Shown: positions 1-9,503, numbered from the stretch's first letter. The stretch: DNA of 64,000 nt from Pedobacter metabolipauper (GCF_004362715.1 NZ_SNYC01000008.1:159044-223043), one strand, 5' to 3'. Numbers and translations: made by a program. Notes: generated by a model not told the origin, from the sequence alone.

Positions 1-514
1 CCAGTTTCACGGCAATTACCCATTCCTGGAATTTTTGAAGCAGTCTTTTTGCGAAGTTCTTTTGTCTTCCTTCTTCAGAGAACAGGTTTAGGGCCAGCTG
101 TTGGGTAATGGTACTTCCCCCTTGTTTCTTCCCGATCAGGGCATATAGAAATATAGTGAACGTACGTTTAAAATCTATGCCTGAATGTTCTTTAAAACGA
201 ATATCTTCCGTTGCAATCAGGGCATTGATCACATTTGGTGATATTTCCTGGTAGCTTACACTGGAACGGTTTTGTACAAAGTAGGTTCCAAGCACGCGCC
301 CATCATCGGTAACGATCTCTGAAGCCTGGTTGCTCTTAGGGTGTTCTATATCGCGGAATGATGGAAGCTCTCCGAACAATCCGAACCCTATTGAGACGAT
401 GAACAGGGCGAATATGACCATTGCCCCGATCAGTATTTTCCACAATGTAAAATTATACTTTCTAACATCCTGAGGCGAAAGTTGTTTATTCGTTTTAGAA
501 AGTGGTCTATTCAT
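1..514 (-). CDS. Penicillin-binding protein 1A-type transglycosylase/transpeptidase, N-terminal part
   Basis: Bifunctional class A PBP that polymerises lipid II and crosslinks peptidoglycan at the outer face of the inner membrane. Only the first 171 codons are in the window; the gene runs off the left edge. After a short cytoplasmic tail (begins MNRPLSKTNKQLS) there is one membrane segment (about residues 25-48), then the start of a GT51 domain with the catalytic-glutamate motif ATEDIRFKEHSG and the GGSTITQQLALNLF motif. The ATG at 514 lies one base beyond the stop of the upstream TPR lipoprotein gene, so the two are surely co-transcribed and probably translationally coupled. The transpeptidase half is outside the window, so full bifunctionality is inferred from the family. 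Confidence 0.93.
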   Translation of the reverse strand, partial: MNRPLSKTNKQLSPQDVRKYNFTLWKILIGAMVIFALFIVSIGFGLFGELPSFRDIEHPKSNQASEIVTDDGRVLGTYFVQNRSSVSYQEISPNVINALIATEDIRFKEHSGIDFKRTFTIFLYALIGKKQGGSTITQQLALNLFSEEGRQKNFAKRLLQKFQEWVIAVKL

Positions 515-515
515 T

Positions 516-3296
516 TTAATAGTTGTTTTTATAAAATTCCAGGTACATGTTCAGCAATGCCTTACCCGCAACTTTATCAAAATTCTCTTTACTGATGATA
601 AAGCTGGTGTAGATGTTAACGGGAACCTTCATGATTTGTTTTAACTGAGGATCGATTCCTGCAGCGTATGTTTTTGCGTCTTCAAAATTACTAAAGTTCC
701 CCACATAAATGAGCTGATCATTGTCAAATTCTTTTAGCTGGTGTTTTAAGTTGCTCCCCGTATAGTTTCCACGGTTAAACTGGCCAATACCAAACCTGGA
801 GGAGCTTAAGGTTAGCGAAGCATCTGCCACGTGGATCACGTAATAGTATACGGTTGATGTTACCGTACTGAACGGACCATTTACTTTTACCGGGTTTGCC
901 GGTACAGTTGTTTTTTGATCAACAGGTACTTTTACGGTCTGCACAGGTACCTGAACAGCAGGAGGAGGGGCTTGTGTTGTAACGGGCGTATTAACTGGTG
1001 CCTGTGTTTTAGCGAGTGTAGCTGAGGTATTCTTTATTGGTGCAGGAACAAGGAATTCATTTGAATCGGATTCCGGAAGGGCTATTTTACGGTCTTTAAA
1101 CTCTGATAAATGCTGTGTAATAAATGCCAGATGATCTTTTACAAGCGGGGTGACCAGCTTGTCTTCAGGAAATTGAACCGTAATGCTGGTAAATGCCGTA
1201 ATCAGGCTGTCAGCCGTACTGGTTCTGCCGATAGCGATGGCACGTAAATAAGAAAGCTGCGGGGACAAATAACTGCTGCCGCTTGTTTTTAATGATTCAT
1301 CTACCTGCTCAATAACGGCTGGATACGCTTTCTTCTCGTATTGCTGGAAGATCTCGTTATATCTTTTGTTGGCTGCAGTTTCCAGTTCAGATTGTTTGAT
1401 GGAAAATGAGGGGTCGAGGATGGTCTTTGCATAGGCAGAAGATGGAAACTCTTTCAGGATCTTATCTTTAAAATCAGCTGACCGGGCAGGGTTGGATTCC
1501 TTGTTGATCAAGAACAGGCTATAATATATCGCTGCCAGGTGGTTATTTGATGGAAAGCGGTCCAGTAATTTCTGATATACCTGTTCTGCTTCTTCCGTGT
1601 CATTCAGTTCCTGGAGGTAAAAGTTAGCAATGTCATAATACGCATCAATGATCTTTTGATTGGATTTGGCAACGAGTTCCGGAGTAAGGGGAAGGCTTGT
1701 GCTGTATTGTTTAACCAGATCTCCCTGGTCTGCAGTAACTGTGGTACTATCCGGATTGGAAGGTACACCACTGATGTTGGCTGCAATATCCTGTATGGTT
1801 TCCTGTGCAGAAGATTTGATGCTTTGGCGCCAGTTGTTGTCTAATTTCCGGTTTCCCCATTTTTTCCTGAAATCAGAAAAACCAATGCCTACAGCGGCAG
1901 GGTTGCTGAAATAGAATGAACTTTGGCTCACTGCTTTATTGTTTGAATTGGGATTTGCAGCGATCTGACTATAATTAAACGCAGTGCCTGTGGGTGTTGC
2001 CGGCATTTGCACTACCGGGTTTACAAAGGCTTCAATTCTGGCCATCCGGTTGTCTTCCGGCAGCCGGGCAATGAACTGCAGCGTATCTTGCAGAGTTACG
2101 GCCTCATACCTGTCGGTCAGGTATTCTAAGTTTTGGTTCTTTTTAAGGATCAGGTCGTAGCCGGGGTAATTCTTTGGCAAGGTATTCACCGTACTGTCGT
2201 AATAGGATTTTGCCTTCAGGTAGTTCTTGAAATATTTGAAGTTCAGATCTGCCATGCTCAAATAGGAGCGTCCTTTTTGGTAGGCGTTGGTTGTACTTTT
2301 TTGAATGGACAGCAGGTAGTATTTTTCTGCCTGCCGGTAATCACCGTCTGCCGCATAGCTTTCAGCTACCTGATAGTATACCTGGTCGTTATATTCGAGG
2401 TTTTTGTCGTCTTTTAAGAGTGCCAGAAGCTGATCCTGTTTATTGGTTTTGATACCGCTCATGGCAGACTTTATTTTAATGCGGTTGAGGTTGGCATTAA
2501 AATACATCTCAAAGGGGGCATTACTTTTTTCTACCTTTCTATAGTTTGCGAGGGCTTCAGTGTCATTCTTTTGTTTTTCATAAAGCTGGGCCAGGATATA
2601 GGTCCACCTGATCTTGTGCTGGTTTTGGTTGGTTGCTTTAATTGCATCTTTTAGATAAGCAATGGCTGAGGTGATGTCATTTTTATAAATGCTCATCTGG
2701 GCCATTGTTGCCAGTGGTTCTGCCTGATTTTTTGACTTGATCTGGTTAAGCAATGGGCTAAGGCTGTCCAGCGTGCTGCTGGCTTCTGAGATCCTTCTGG
2801 TCTGCATCAGGCTCCGGGCTTTCCAGTTCAATGCTTCTGTATAGCTGTTGAGGTTGCTTTTGTAGTTTGAAGCGGTATAATCGAAATATTCTGAGGCGTT
2901 AAAGTAATTGGCGTTGAAAAAGTTGGCTTTGCCGAGCAGGATGTAGGCGTCGTCAATATAATTGCTATAGCTTTTTTCGAGGATGATGAGCTGGGCCTTT
3001 TTGATGATGTCGTCCATCGACTTGATGTTCAGCGATGCATTTGGCTGGCTATTGTCTGCTTCAGGTGCAATATAAACGGGAAGAACCTGGTCGTAATTAT
3101 CGGCATAGGTTTCTGCAAGTTCCAGCTGGTGGTTATTCAGCATCACTTTTGTATTGTAGATATAGTTGTAGCGTGCGGTTAAATTCTGCATACCCCTGCT
3201 CATGGCGGTATCTTTTTGTGAGCCGCATGAATATAATACGCCAATGCATAAACTAAATAATATTACCTTTAAATTGCGGGTGTTAAAATTTTTCAA
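516..3296 (-). CDS. sprE: SprE/PorW-like TPR-repeat lipoprotein (gliding/type IX secretion)
   Basis: A 926-residue lipoprotein with a lipobox ending at Cys24 (LYSC), a long helical array of TPR-like repeats (roughly residues 50-700), a proline/threonine-rich linker (about 765-810) and a small C-terminal domain (about 815-926) with a SPOR-like look. This architecture and the post-cysteine motif 'RGMQNLTARYNYIYN' match SprE/PorW proteins, lipoproteins required for type IX secretion and, in gliders, motility. The start is TTG at 3296; no ATG is available before the signal peptide. A TAnnTTTG-like box (complement of 3331-3338) could be its -7 element. The PBP1A gene follows after one base. Family assignment rests on architecture and recognisable N-terminal sequence; no search was run. 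Confidence 0.8.
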   Translation of the reverse strand: MKNFNTRNLKVILFSLCIGVLYSCGSQKDTAMSRGMQNLTARYNYIYNTKVMLNNHQLELAETYADNYDQVLPVYIAPEADNSQPNASLNIKSMDDIIKKAQLIILEKSYSNYIDDAYILLGKANFFNANYFNASEYFDYTASNYKSNLNSYTEALNWKARSLMQTRRISEASSTLDSLSPLLNQIKSKNQAEPLATMAQMSIYKNDITSAIAYLKDAIKATNQNQHKIRWTYILAQLYEKQKNDTEALANYRKVEKSNAPFEMYFNANLNRIKIKSAMSGIKTNKQDQLLALLKDDKNLEYNDQVYYQVAESYAADGDYRQAEKYYLLSIQKSTTNAYQKGRSYLSMADLNFKYFKNYLKAKSYYDSTVNTLPKNYPGYDLILKKNQNLEYLTDRYEAVTLQDTLQFIARLPEDNRMARIEAFVNPVVQMPATPTGTAFNYSQIAANPNSNNKAVSQSSFYFSNPAAVGIGFSDFRKKWGNRKLDNNWRQSIKSSAQETIQDIAANISGVPSNPDSTTVTADQGDLVKQYSTSLPLTPELVAKSNQKIIDAYYDIANFYLQELNDTEEAEQVYQKLLDRFPSNNHLAAIYYSLFLINKESNPARSADFKDKILKEFPSSAYAKTILDPSFSIKQSELETAANKRYNEIFQQYEKKAYPAVIEQVDESLKTSGSSYLSPQLSYLRAIAIGRTSTADSLITAFTSITVQFPEDKLVTPLVKDHLAFITQHLSEFKDRKIALPESDSNEFLVPAPIKNTSATLAKTQAPVNTPVTTQAPPPAVQVPVQTVKVPVDQKTTVPANPVKVNGPFSTVTSTVYYYVIHVADASLTLSSSRFGIGQFNRGNYTGSNLKHQLKEFDNDQLIYVGNFSNFEDAKTYAAGIDPQLKQIMKVPVNIYTSFIISKENFDKVAGKALLNMYLEFYKNNY

Positions 3297-3389
3297 AAAA
3301 CAAGGTTAAGTTTAAACAACAAAATATATACAAAAGTATTTTATTCAACTATAACTTCTTAACAAAACGTATTTTATTTAAAGAGGTTG

Positions 3390-3617
3390 ATGATGACCGA
3401 TCCAAAAGAACAAAAAAAGAATGTAAATAGCTTTGCGAAGTACTCCTCAATCAGCTTCCAGATGCTGGCTACCATTGGGTTGTTTGCATTTGCAGGCTAT
3501 AAAATTGATGAATATAAACAGAGCAAGACCCCTATATTTACGGCGATACTGAGTATAGCCGGAGTGGTGATCTCCTTATACCAGGTTGTAAAACAACTTA
3601 ATAAAAATGAAAAGTGA
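3390..3617 (+). CDS. atpZ: AtpZ/AtpI-family ATP synthase accessory membrane protein
   Basis: 75-residue protein with two predicted membrane helices (about residues 21-40 and 48-66) separated by the short loop DEYKQSKTP, the usual AtpZ/AtpI layout. Members sit at the head of F-type ATP synthase operons and are thought to help c-ring assembly or carry divalent cations. Two ATGs (3390, 3393) follow a GAGG at 3383-3386; 3393 has the better spacing, and the exact start is undecided. First gene of the atp cluster. Confidence 0.8.
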   Translation: MMTDPKEQKKNVNSFAKYSSISFQMLATIGLFAFAGYKIDEYKQSKTPIFTAILSIAGVVISLYQVVKQLNKNEK

Positions 3618-3641
3618 TGGTTTAAACTGTGTGTAATTCTA

Positions 3642-3649
3642 TACTTTTG
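3642..3649 (+). promoter_or_regulatory. Candidate -7 promoter element (TACTTTTG)
   Basis: TACTTTTG fits the Bacteroidota primary-sigma -7 consensus TAnnTTTG. It ends 15 bases before the TTG start of the following membrane-protein gene, so a transcript from it would have almost no leader. No good TTTG element lies at the expected upstream distance, so support is weak. Confidence 0.35.
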
Positions 3650-3664
3650 TGAAAAATTATAGAA

Positions 3665-4051
3665 TTGAAATTATCCCGGTTTACGTTGTTTTATTTGATC
3701 TATAGCGGCTTCCTCGCTATTGTGGCTTACCTGCTGTCTGCATTATTTCCTGATGTTACCATTCTGGCCGGTAAATTCTGGTTTGTATTCGCCTTTCTTG
3801 CAGGCATTACCTTTATTGCTTATGTGGTTGCTGATCTGGGTATCAAACGGAATCCTGAAACAGGCATTATGGCCATTATGGGATCAATTGCATTGAAAAT
3901 GATTTTTTCTATGGCTTTTGTGCTGATTTACAGCTTAAACACTAAAGAGAAGGGGATGGTTTTTGTGCTGAATTTTTTTTCTTTATATTTATTGTTCAGC
4001 TTCTTTGAAATATACTGTTTGTTACGTAACTTGCGCCACCAAAATAAATAG
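3665..4051 (+). CDS. Four-helix membrane protein of the ATP synthase cluster, function unknown
   Basis: 128 residues, almost entirely hydrophobic, with four predicted membrane helices (about residues 7-28, 34-56, 70-92 and 96-118) and a basic C-terminus. It occupies the slot between atpZ and atpB where other bacteria carry atpI, so an assembly role for the Fo sector is a reasonable inference, but no family motif was recognised. Translation appears to start at TTG 3665, because no upstream in-frame ATG fits. It is close to atpB (17 bases). Confidence 0.7.
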   Translation: MKLSRFTLFYLIYSGFLAIVAYLLSALFPDVTILAGKFWFVFAFLAGITFIAYVVADLGIKRNPETGIMAIMGSIALKMIFSMAFVLIYSLNTKEKGMVFVLNFFSLYLLFSFFEIYCLLRNLRHQNK

Positions 4052-4068
4052 TAAAAATCTGCGAGTAA

Positions 4069-5199
4069 ATGGATTGTAGCCACGTTTTTGAGTTTAAAGT
4101 TAATAGGTTAATTGTTGTTTTTGCGCTTTTTTTAGCGTTTTTTTCTGTAACACACGCTGCTTTAGCTCAGGCAGACACCTTACATACTCCTGCAAGTTCT
4201 TCTCATGAGGAACCTCAGAAGAAAAAATTTGACATCGGCAAGTTTGCGCTGCACCATATTGGAGATTCGCACAGCTGGCATGTGATTGGTGATACCTATA
4301 TCAGTCTGCCAATCATCCTATATACTTCTAATGGTTTTGTGACCTTCAGTTCTGCTGATTTTCATCATGATGACGAGGCAAAGATCCTTGTGGAAAAAAA
4401 AGGGTTAACGTTTGTAAAGCTTCATGAGAAAATCTATTACGGATCTCCAAAGCCCAATGCGCATGGTCAATTCATTGATCTTGATGAAAAGCACCACGCC
4501 AGCAACGCACGTCCTTTAGACATCTCTTTCACCAAGAACGTTTGTACCTTATTCTTATCTATTGTTATTATCCTTGCAGTTTTCTTAAACGTTGCCAATG
4601 GCTATAAGGTCCGTAAAGGTAAATCACCAAAAGGATTACAGTCCTGGATGGAGCCGATCATTCTTTTTGTTCGTGATGATATTGCAAAACCAAACCTTGG
4701 TCATAAATATGAGCGTTTTATGCCTTATTTATTAACGGTGTTTTTCTTTATCTGGTTTAATAACATGCTGGGTCTTGTTCCTTTCCTTCCGGGAGGGGCC
4801 AACTTAACCGGTAATATCGCGGTTACTTTAGTGCTTGCTGTTTCTACGTTTTGCTTAACTGTATTTAACGGTAACAAATACTACTGGAAGCACATCTTTA
4901 TGCCTGATGTACCATGGTGGATGTATATTGTTATGGTTCCCGTAGAGTTGTTCGGGATCTTTACCAAGCCAATCGCCCTGATGATTCGTCTTTTTGCGAA
5001 CATCACAGCAGGACACATTTTAGTTTTATCTTTGATCTGCCTTGTATTTGTATTCAACAGTCTTTATATCGCACCGATCTCAGTTGCATTTGCAGTGTTC
5101 ATTGGCGCAATAGAATTGCTGGTTGCATTTATACAAGCCTTTATATTTACCATATTGTCTGCCTTGTTTATTGGTATGGCGATAGAAGAACACCATTAA
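4069..5199 (+). CDS. atpB: ATP synthase Fo subunit a
   Basis: Proton-channel stator subunit of F-type ATP synthase. At 376 residues it is longer than the roughly 270 of E. coli because it carries a signal-peptide-like N-terminus (about residues 13-34) and a His-rich periplasmic segment (about 40-150), a common Bacteroidota form. The core has five or six helices; the essential arginine is Arg307 in the motif MIRLFANITAGH, followed by the terminal helix rich in conserved Glu/Gln (GAIELLVAFIQAFIF). It is followed by atpE after 37 bases. Confidence 0.97.
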   Translation: MDCSHVFEFKVNRLIVVFALFLAFFSVTHAALAQADTLHTPASSSHEEPQKKKFDIGKFALHHIGDSHSWHVIGDTYISLPIILYTSNGFVTFSSADFHHDDEAKILVEKKGLTFVKLHEKIYYGSPKPNAHGQFIDLDEKHHASNARPLDISFTKNVCTLFLSIVIILAVFLNVANGYKVRKGKSPKGLQSWMEPIILFVRDDIAKPNLGHKYERFMPYLLTVFFFIWFNNMLGLVPFLPGGANLTGNIAVTLVLAVSTFCLTVFNGNKYYWKHIFMPDVPWWMYIVMVPVELFGIFTKPIALMIRLFANITAGHILVLSLICLVFVFNSLYIAPISVAFAVFIGAIELLVAFIQAFIFTILSALFIGMAIEEHH

Positions 5200-5203
5200 T
5201 TAG

Positions 5204-5449
<246 letters not shown>

Positions 5450-5457
5450 AACTAATT

Positions 5458-5490
5458 TGTACCGGGTGTAATTACCCGGTACATTTTTTT
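5458..5490 (+). terminator. Terminator-like hairpin inside the atp operon, between atpE and atpF
   Basis: A perfect 10-bp inverted repeat (TGTACCGGGT at 5458-5467, ACCCGGTACA at 5474-5483) with a six-base loop is followed by at least seven Ts. It begins nine bases after the atpE stop. It has all the features of an intrinsic terminator, yet five more subunit genes follow in the same direction, so partial termination or 3'-end protection of an atpB-atpE message is likely. Confidence 0.75.
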
Positions 5491-5527
5491 GTTAAAGAAG
5501 AATAAAAAATATTAAAAATATACTTAG

Positions 5528-6022
5528 ATGGAATTATTAGTACCTGAAATTGGCTTGGTTATCCTTCAAACAATAGCATTCTTATTGCTAATGTTTTTAT
5601 TGGCTAAATTTGCATGGAAACCTGTTTTGGCAGCAATTAAAGAGCGTGAGTTATCAATTGATGAAGCCTTAAATAAAGCTGAGCTTGCAAAACAGGAGAT
5701 GACCCGCTTAACAGCTCAGAACGAAGAATTGATGAAAGAAGCGCGTAATGAGCGTGATTTGATCCTTAAAGAAGCGAAAGCACTTAAAGACAGTATTGTT
5801 CATGAAGCTAAAACACAAGCCCATACGGAAGGTGTTAAGTTAATTGAGAAAGCTAAGATTGAAATTGAGAATCAAAAGAAAGCAGCTTTAGCTGAATTAA
5901 AGAACCAGGTTTCTACGTTGTCACTTGATATTGCAGAACGTGTTTTACGCGGACAGCTGGAAGATAAGTCAAAACAGCAGGATTTAGTTGCTAACCTTTT
6001 AAAGGATGTTGAATTAAACTAG
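5528..6022 (+). CDS. atpF: ATP synthase Fo subunit b
   Basis: 164 residues: one N-terminal membrane helix (about residues 7-27) followed by a long charged helix (about 35-160) that forms the peripheral stalk dimer linking Fo to the delta subunit. The sequence ...FAWKPVLAAIKERE after the membrane helix is typical. It follows the hairpin after atpE and is the first gene of the distal part of the cluster; atpH begins 33 bases downstream. Confidence 0.96.
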   Translation: MELLVPEIGLVILQTIAFLLLMFLLAKFAWKPVLAAIKERELSIDEALNKAELAKQEMTRLTAQNEELMKEARNERDLILKEAKALKDSIVHEAKTQAHTEGVKLIEKAKIEIENQKKAALAELKNQVSTLSLDIAERVLRGQLEDKSKQQDLVANLLKDVELN

Positions 6023-6055
6023 TTGTAGTTTGTTTAGCCAGATATAACAAAGAAA

Positions 6056-6604
6056 ATGTCAGAAAATAAAGCAGCATCGAGATACGCCAAATCATTAATT
6101 GATCTTTCCAATGAGCAGAATTCATTTGAGGAAGTGAAGAATGATATGGTTCTTTTAGCTCGGATTATTGATGAGAACCCTGAACTGGAGGCAATCCTTA
6201 AAAATCCAATCGTTCCTTTGGATAAAAAAGCAGGGATCTTAAACGATCTTTTTGGGAGCAAGGTACAATCGCTAACCACTATTTATATGAAGCTTGTGGT
6301 AGCAAAAGGACGTTCAGCGATCTTGTTTGATACGGCTAAAGCTTTTGTTGCCCAATACAATGCGATCAAAGGTATCGTTACTGCAGAAGTTACTTCGGCA
6401 GTTGAACTTACTGCAGCAAACAGGGAAGAGATTGTGGCCATCGTTAAAAGAGAAATGAATGCTAAAGAAGTACTGATCAAAGAGAAGCTTAATGATAAGC
6501 TGATTGGAGGCTTCATTTTAAAAGTTGGTGATAAGCAGTTTGATGCAAGTATTGCCAGCGGTTTAAATAAACTTAAAAAAGAATTTGCTCAGGGCATTGT
6601 TTAA
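6056..6604 (+). CDS. atpH: ATP synthase F1 subunit delta
   Basis: 182-residue OSCP/delta-family protein joining the b-subunit stalk to the top of the alpha/beta hexamer. The N-terminal six-helix domain starts with the typical ASRYAKSLIDLS, and the C-terminal part contains the family motif KLIGGFILKVGDKQFDASI. Length matches the family. It lies between atpF and atpA, 59 bases before atpA. Confidence 0.95.
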   Translation: MSENKAASRYAKSLIDLSNEQNSFEEVKNDMVLLARIIDENPELEAILKNPIVPLDKKAGILNDLFGSKVQSLTTIYMKLVVAKGRSAILFDTAKAFVAQYNAIKGIVTAEVTSAVELTAANREEIVAIVKREMNAKEVLIKEKLNDKLIGGFILKVGDKQFDASIASGLNKLKKEFAQGIV

Positions 6605-6663
6605 CTGGGTTGAAATAATAGATTATCATATATACTGATTTACAAAAGAAATAATATAAAATT

Positions 6664-8238
6664 ATGGTAGAGGTAAGACCAGACGAAGTATCGGCAATTA
6701 TCAGGCAACAATTGGCGGGCTTTAAATCAGAAGCAGAACTTGAAGAAGTTGGTACCGTATTGCAGGTGGGTGATGGTATTGCCCGTGTTTATGGTTTAAC
6801 TAAAGTTCAATCGGGAGAATTAGTTGAATTTGAAACCGGATTGCAAGGTATCGTTTTGAACCTTGAAGAAGATAATGTTGGTGTGGTTCTTTTGGGCCCG
6901 TCTGACAATATCAAAGAAGGTGATACCATTAAACGTACTAAGAAAATTGCCTCTATTAAAGTTGGTGAAGGTATGTTGGGCCGTGTTGTTAATACACTTG
7001 GCGAGGCTATCGATGGTAAAGGACCAATCTTAGGTGAGACGTATGAAATGCCGATCGAGCGTAAAGCTCCCGGTGTAATTTATCGTCAGCCGGTTACTGA
7101 GCCTTTACAAACCGGCATCAAAGCGATTGATGGTATGATTCCAATTGGCCGCGGACAGCGTGAGCTGGTGATCGGTGACCGTCAGATTGGTAAAACTGCG
7201 GTATGTATTGATACCATCATCAATCAAAAAGAATTTTACGAAGCAGGAAATCCTGTATTCTGTATATATGTAGCTTGCGGACAAAAAGCAAGTACGGTAG
7301 CGAACATTGTTCGTACGCTTGAAGAGAATGGTGCAATGCCTTATACGGTTGTTGTTGCTGCTTCTGCTGCTGAACCTGCTCCATTGCAGTTTTATGCTCC
7401 TTTCTCTGGTGCAGCAATTGGTGAGTTCTTCCGTGATACGGGCAGACCAGCTTTAATCGTTTATGATGACTTGTCTAAACAAGCTGTTGCTTACCGTGAG
7501 GTTTCGTTGTTATTACGTCGTCCACCGGGCCGTGAAGCTTATCCTGGTGACGTGTTCTATCTTCACAGCCGTTTGTTAGAGCGTGCTGCTAAGATCAACT
7601 CAAATGATGAGATTGCACAAGCCATGAACGATCTTCCTGAATCTTTAAAAGGTATTGTTAAAGGTGGTGGTTCATTAACCGCACTTCCAATTATCGAAAC
7701 TCAGGCTGGTGACGTTTCAGCGTACATTCCAACCAACGTAATTTCAATTACTGACGGACAGATCTTCCTGGAAAGCAGTTTGTTTAATGCGGGTATCCGT
7801 CCGGCTATTAACGTAGGTATCTCGGTATCCCGTGTAGGTGGTAATGCCCAGATTAAATCCATGAAAAAGGTTGCTGGTACGTTAAAATTAGACCAGGCTC
7901 AATACCGTGAGTTAGAGGCATTCTCTAAATTCGGTTCTGATCTGGATGCGGCTACTAAATCTGTATTGGATAAAGGTGCGCGTAACGTAGAGATCTTAAA
8001 GCAAGGTCAGTTCTCTCCAATGACTGTTGAGAAACAAGTTGCGATCATTTACATCGGTACTAAAAACTTAATGCGTTCTGTTCCTATCAATAAAGTAAGG
8101 GAATTTGAAGCTGAATATTTACAGCAGCTGGAATTGCGTCATCCTGAAACTTTAAAAGCCCTTAAAGCTGGTAAGTTTGATAATGACATTACAGGTGTAT
8201 TAGAAACGGTAGCTAAAGAGCTTTCCAGTAAATACTAA
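6664..8238 (+). CDS. atpA: ATP synthase F1 subunit alpha
   Basis: 524-residue non-catalytic nucleotide-binding subunit of the F1 hexamer. The N-terminal beta-barrel is about residues 25-95; the P-loop GDRQIGKTA begins near residue 171; the family signature with [14 protein letters not shown] lies near 380-392; the C-terminal helical bundle completes the protein. Codon use looks strongly translation-adapted, like the rest of the cluster. The partner beta gene atpD is not in this window. Confidence 0.98.
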   Translation: MVEVRPDEVSAIIRQQLAGFKSEAELEEVGTVLQVGDGIARVYGLTKVQSGELVEFETGLQGIVLNLEEDNVGVVLLGPSDNIKEGDTIKRTKKIASIKVGEGMLGRVVNTLGEAIDGKGPILGETYEMPIERKAPGVIYRQPVTEPLQTGIKAIDGMIPIGRGQRELVIGDRQIGKTAVCIDTIINQKEFYEAGNPVFCIYVACGQKASTVANIVRTLEENGAMPYTVVVAASAAEPAPLQFYAPFSGAAIGEFFRDTGRPALIVYDDLSKQAVAYREVSLLLRRPPGREAYPGDVFYLHSRLLERAAKINSNDEIAQAMNDLPESLKGIVKGGGSLTALPIIETQAGDVSAYIPTNVISITDGQIFLESSLFNAGIRPAINVGISVSRVGGNAQIKSMKKVAGTLKLDQAQYRELEAFSKFGSDLDAATKSVLDKGARNVEILKQGQFSPMTVEKQVAIIYIGTKNLMRSVPINKVREFEAEYLQQLELRHPETLKALKAGKFDNDITGVLETVAKELSSKY

Positions 8239-8264
8239 TTACGCTGAACTGAAGATAAAGAAGA

Positions 8265-9149
8265 ATGGCTAATTTAAAAGAAGTAAGAATTCGTATAGCA
8301 TCGGTACAATCTACCCAGCAGATTACCAAAGCCATGAAAATGGTTTCGGCTGCGAAGTTAAAGCGTGCTACCAATGCCATTGTACAGTTACGTCCTTATG
8401 CGACCAAGCTGAAAGAGATCCTTGGAAATCTATCAGCAAGTTTGGAGGGATCATCATCACCTTTTATTCAGGAGCGTGAGCCCAACAAGGTTTTAATTGT
8501 TGTGGTTTCTTCTAACCGTGGTCTTGCTGGTGCATTTAACATGAATGTAATTAAGGCAACCAACAATCTAATTGCTGATAAATACAGTGAGCAGTATAAG
8601 AACGGGAATGTAAGCATCGTGGCTATTGGTAAGAAATCTCAGGATTTTTACGAGAAACGGAATTACAATACGATCGGAAATAACAACGAGGTATACACGG
8701 CCCTTACTTTTGAAAACGTAACTAAAATTACGGATTCGATCATGGCCGGCTTTGTGAAAGGTGAATTTGATAAAGTAGAACTGGTTTATAACCGCTTTAA
8801 AAATGCTGCCGTTCAAATTGTTACTACGGAACAATTGCTTCCCCTGCCTAAAACTGCTGAAGCAGCAGTGAAGGTTAAAGGATCGAATGTAGATTATATC
8901 TTAGAACCTTCTCAGGAAAACATTGTTGAACAGTTAATTCCTAAGTCGATCAAGATCCAGTTGTATAAAGCCGTATTGGATTCTCATGCTTCAGAGCATG
9001 GTGCCCGTATGACTTCTATGGATAAAGCTACTGAGAATGCAGGCGACCTGATCAAAGCGTTAAAACTATCTTACAACCAGGCAAGACAGGCCGCAATTAC
9101 CACAGAACTTACAGAGATTGTAAGTGGTGCTGCAGCATTGAACGGTTAA
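8265..9149 (+). CDS. atpG: ATP synthase F1 subunit gamma
   Basis: 294-residue rotor shaft of F1. The N-terminal helix (ANLKEVRIRIASVQSTQQIT) and the C-terminal helix (ending SYNQARQAAITTELTEIV) that form the antiparallel coiled coil are both typical, with the Rossmann-like domain between them. It is the last recognisable ATP synthase gene; the next gene is an unrelated small membrane protein with its own candidate promoter, and atpD/atpC do not follow. Confidence 0.97.
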   Translation: MANLKEVRIRIASVQSTQQITKAMKMVSAAKLKRATNAIVQLRPYATKLKEILGNLSASLEGSSSPFIQEREPNKVLIVVVSSNRGLAGAFNMNVIKATNNLIADKYSEQYKNGNVSIVAIGKKSQDFYEKRNYNTIGNNNEVYTALTFENVTKITDSIMAGFVKGEFDKVELVYNRFKNAAVQIVTTEQLLPLPKTAEAAVKVKGSNVDYILEPSQENIVEQLIPKSIKIQLYKAVLDSHASEHGARMTSMDKATENAGDLIKALKLSYNQARQAAITTELTEIVSGAAALNG

Positions 9150-9172
9150 GAAAGAATTTAAATACAGATCTA

Positions 9173-9205
9173 TTTCCGTATTTATTATAAAATATATTAT
9201 TTTTG
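9173..9205 (+). promoter_or_regulatory. Candidate Bacteroidota promoter upstream of small membrane protein
   Basis: TATTTTTG at 9198-9205 matches TAnnTTTG, and TTTC at 9173-9176 stands 21 bases upstream at the place of the TTTG -33 element (three of four match). A start point near 9212 would give a leader of about 16 bases to the ATG at 9228, so this gene may be independent of atpG. Confidence 0.45.
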
Positions 9206-9227
9206 AAACGTAAATAAAAACAATAAC

Positions 9228-9443
9228 ATGGAACAAACACCAAAACATAATACAGAAAGCATGAAAACGGCTAATGAAACAGGAATCTATAAACTGATCA
9301 CTGTAGGTATATTGGTTGCCATGCTGGGCGTTTACCTGCGTTTTGCAGCTGATAATTCCATCTTATCTATTGTATCCTGGGTGATCTTATTTCTCGGTGC
9401 TTTTATCGCTTGTAAAGGTGTATTTAAAATACTGGGCGCATAA
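9228..9443 (+). CDS. Small two-helix membrane protein, function unknown
   Basis: 71 residues: a hydrophilic N-terminus of about 18, then two membrane helices (about residues 21-39 and 44-66) joined by a short loop. A second in-frame ATG at 9261 would remove eleven N-terminal residues; both are possible. No family is recognised. The gene stands between the atp cluster and a strong terminator, so it is expressed either from read-through of atpG or from the candidate promoter just upstream. Confidence 0.65.
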   Translation: MEQTPKHNTESMKTANETGIYKLITVGILVAMLGVYLRFAADNSILSIVSWVILFLGAFIACKGVFKILGA

Positions 9444-9465
9444 TCCATTCTTAAAATATTTTTCT

Positions 9466-9503
9466 AAAAAGTCCTGAACTGCATACGGTTCAGGACTTTT
9501 TTT
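9466..9503 (+). terminator. Intrinsic terminator
   Basis: Perfect 14-bp stem: AAAAAGTCCTGAAC (9466-9479) pairs with GTTCAGGACTTTTT (9488-9501) around an eight-base loop, ending in a run of T. It closes the atp cluster plus the small membrane protein. Confidence 0.9.

Noticed and set aside
1656-2417. Plus-strand open frames of 62-94 codons inside the SprE gene
   Set aside because: They lie antisense to a long, well-supported gene and have no family resemblance or signal.
5458-5490. The atpE-atpF hairpin as the true end of the operon
   Set aside because: atpF-H-A-G follow at short distances with no clear new promoter in the gap, so full termination is unlikely.
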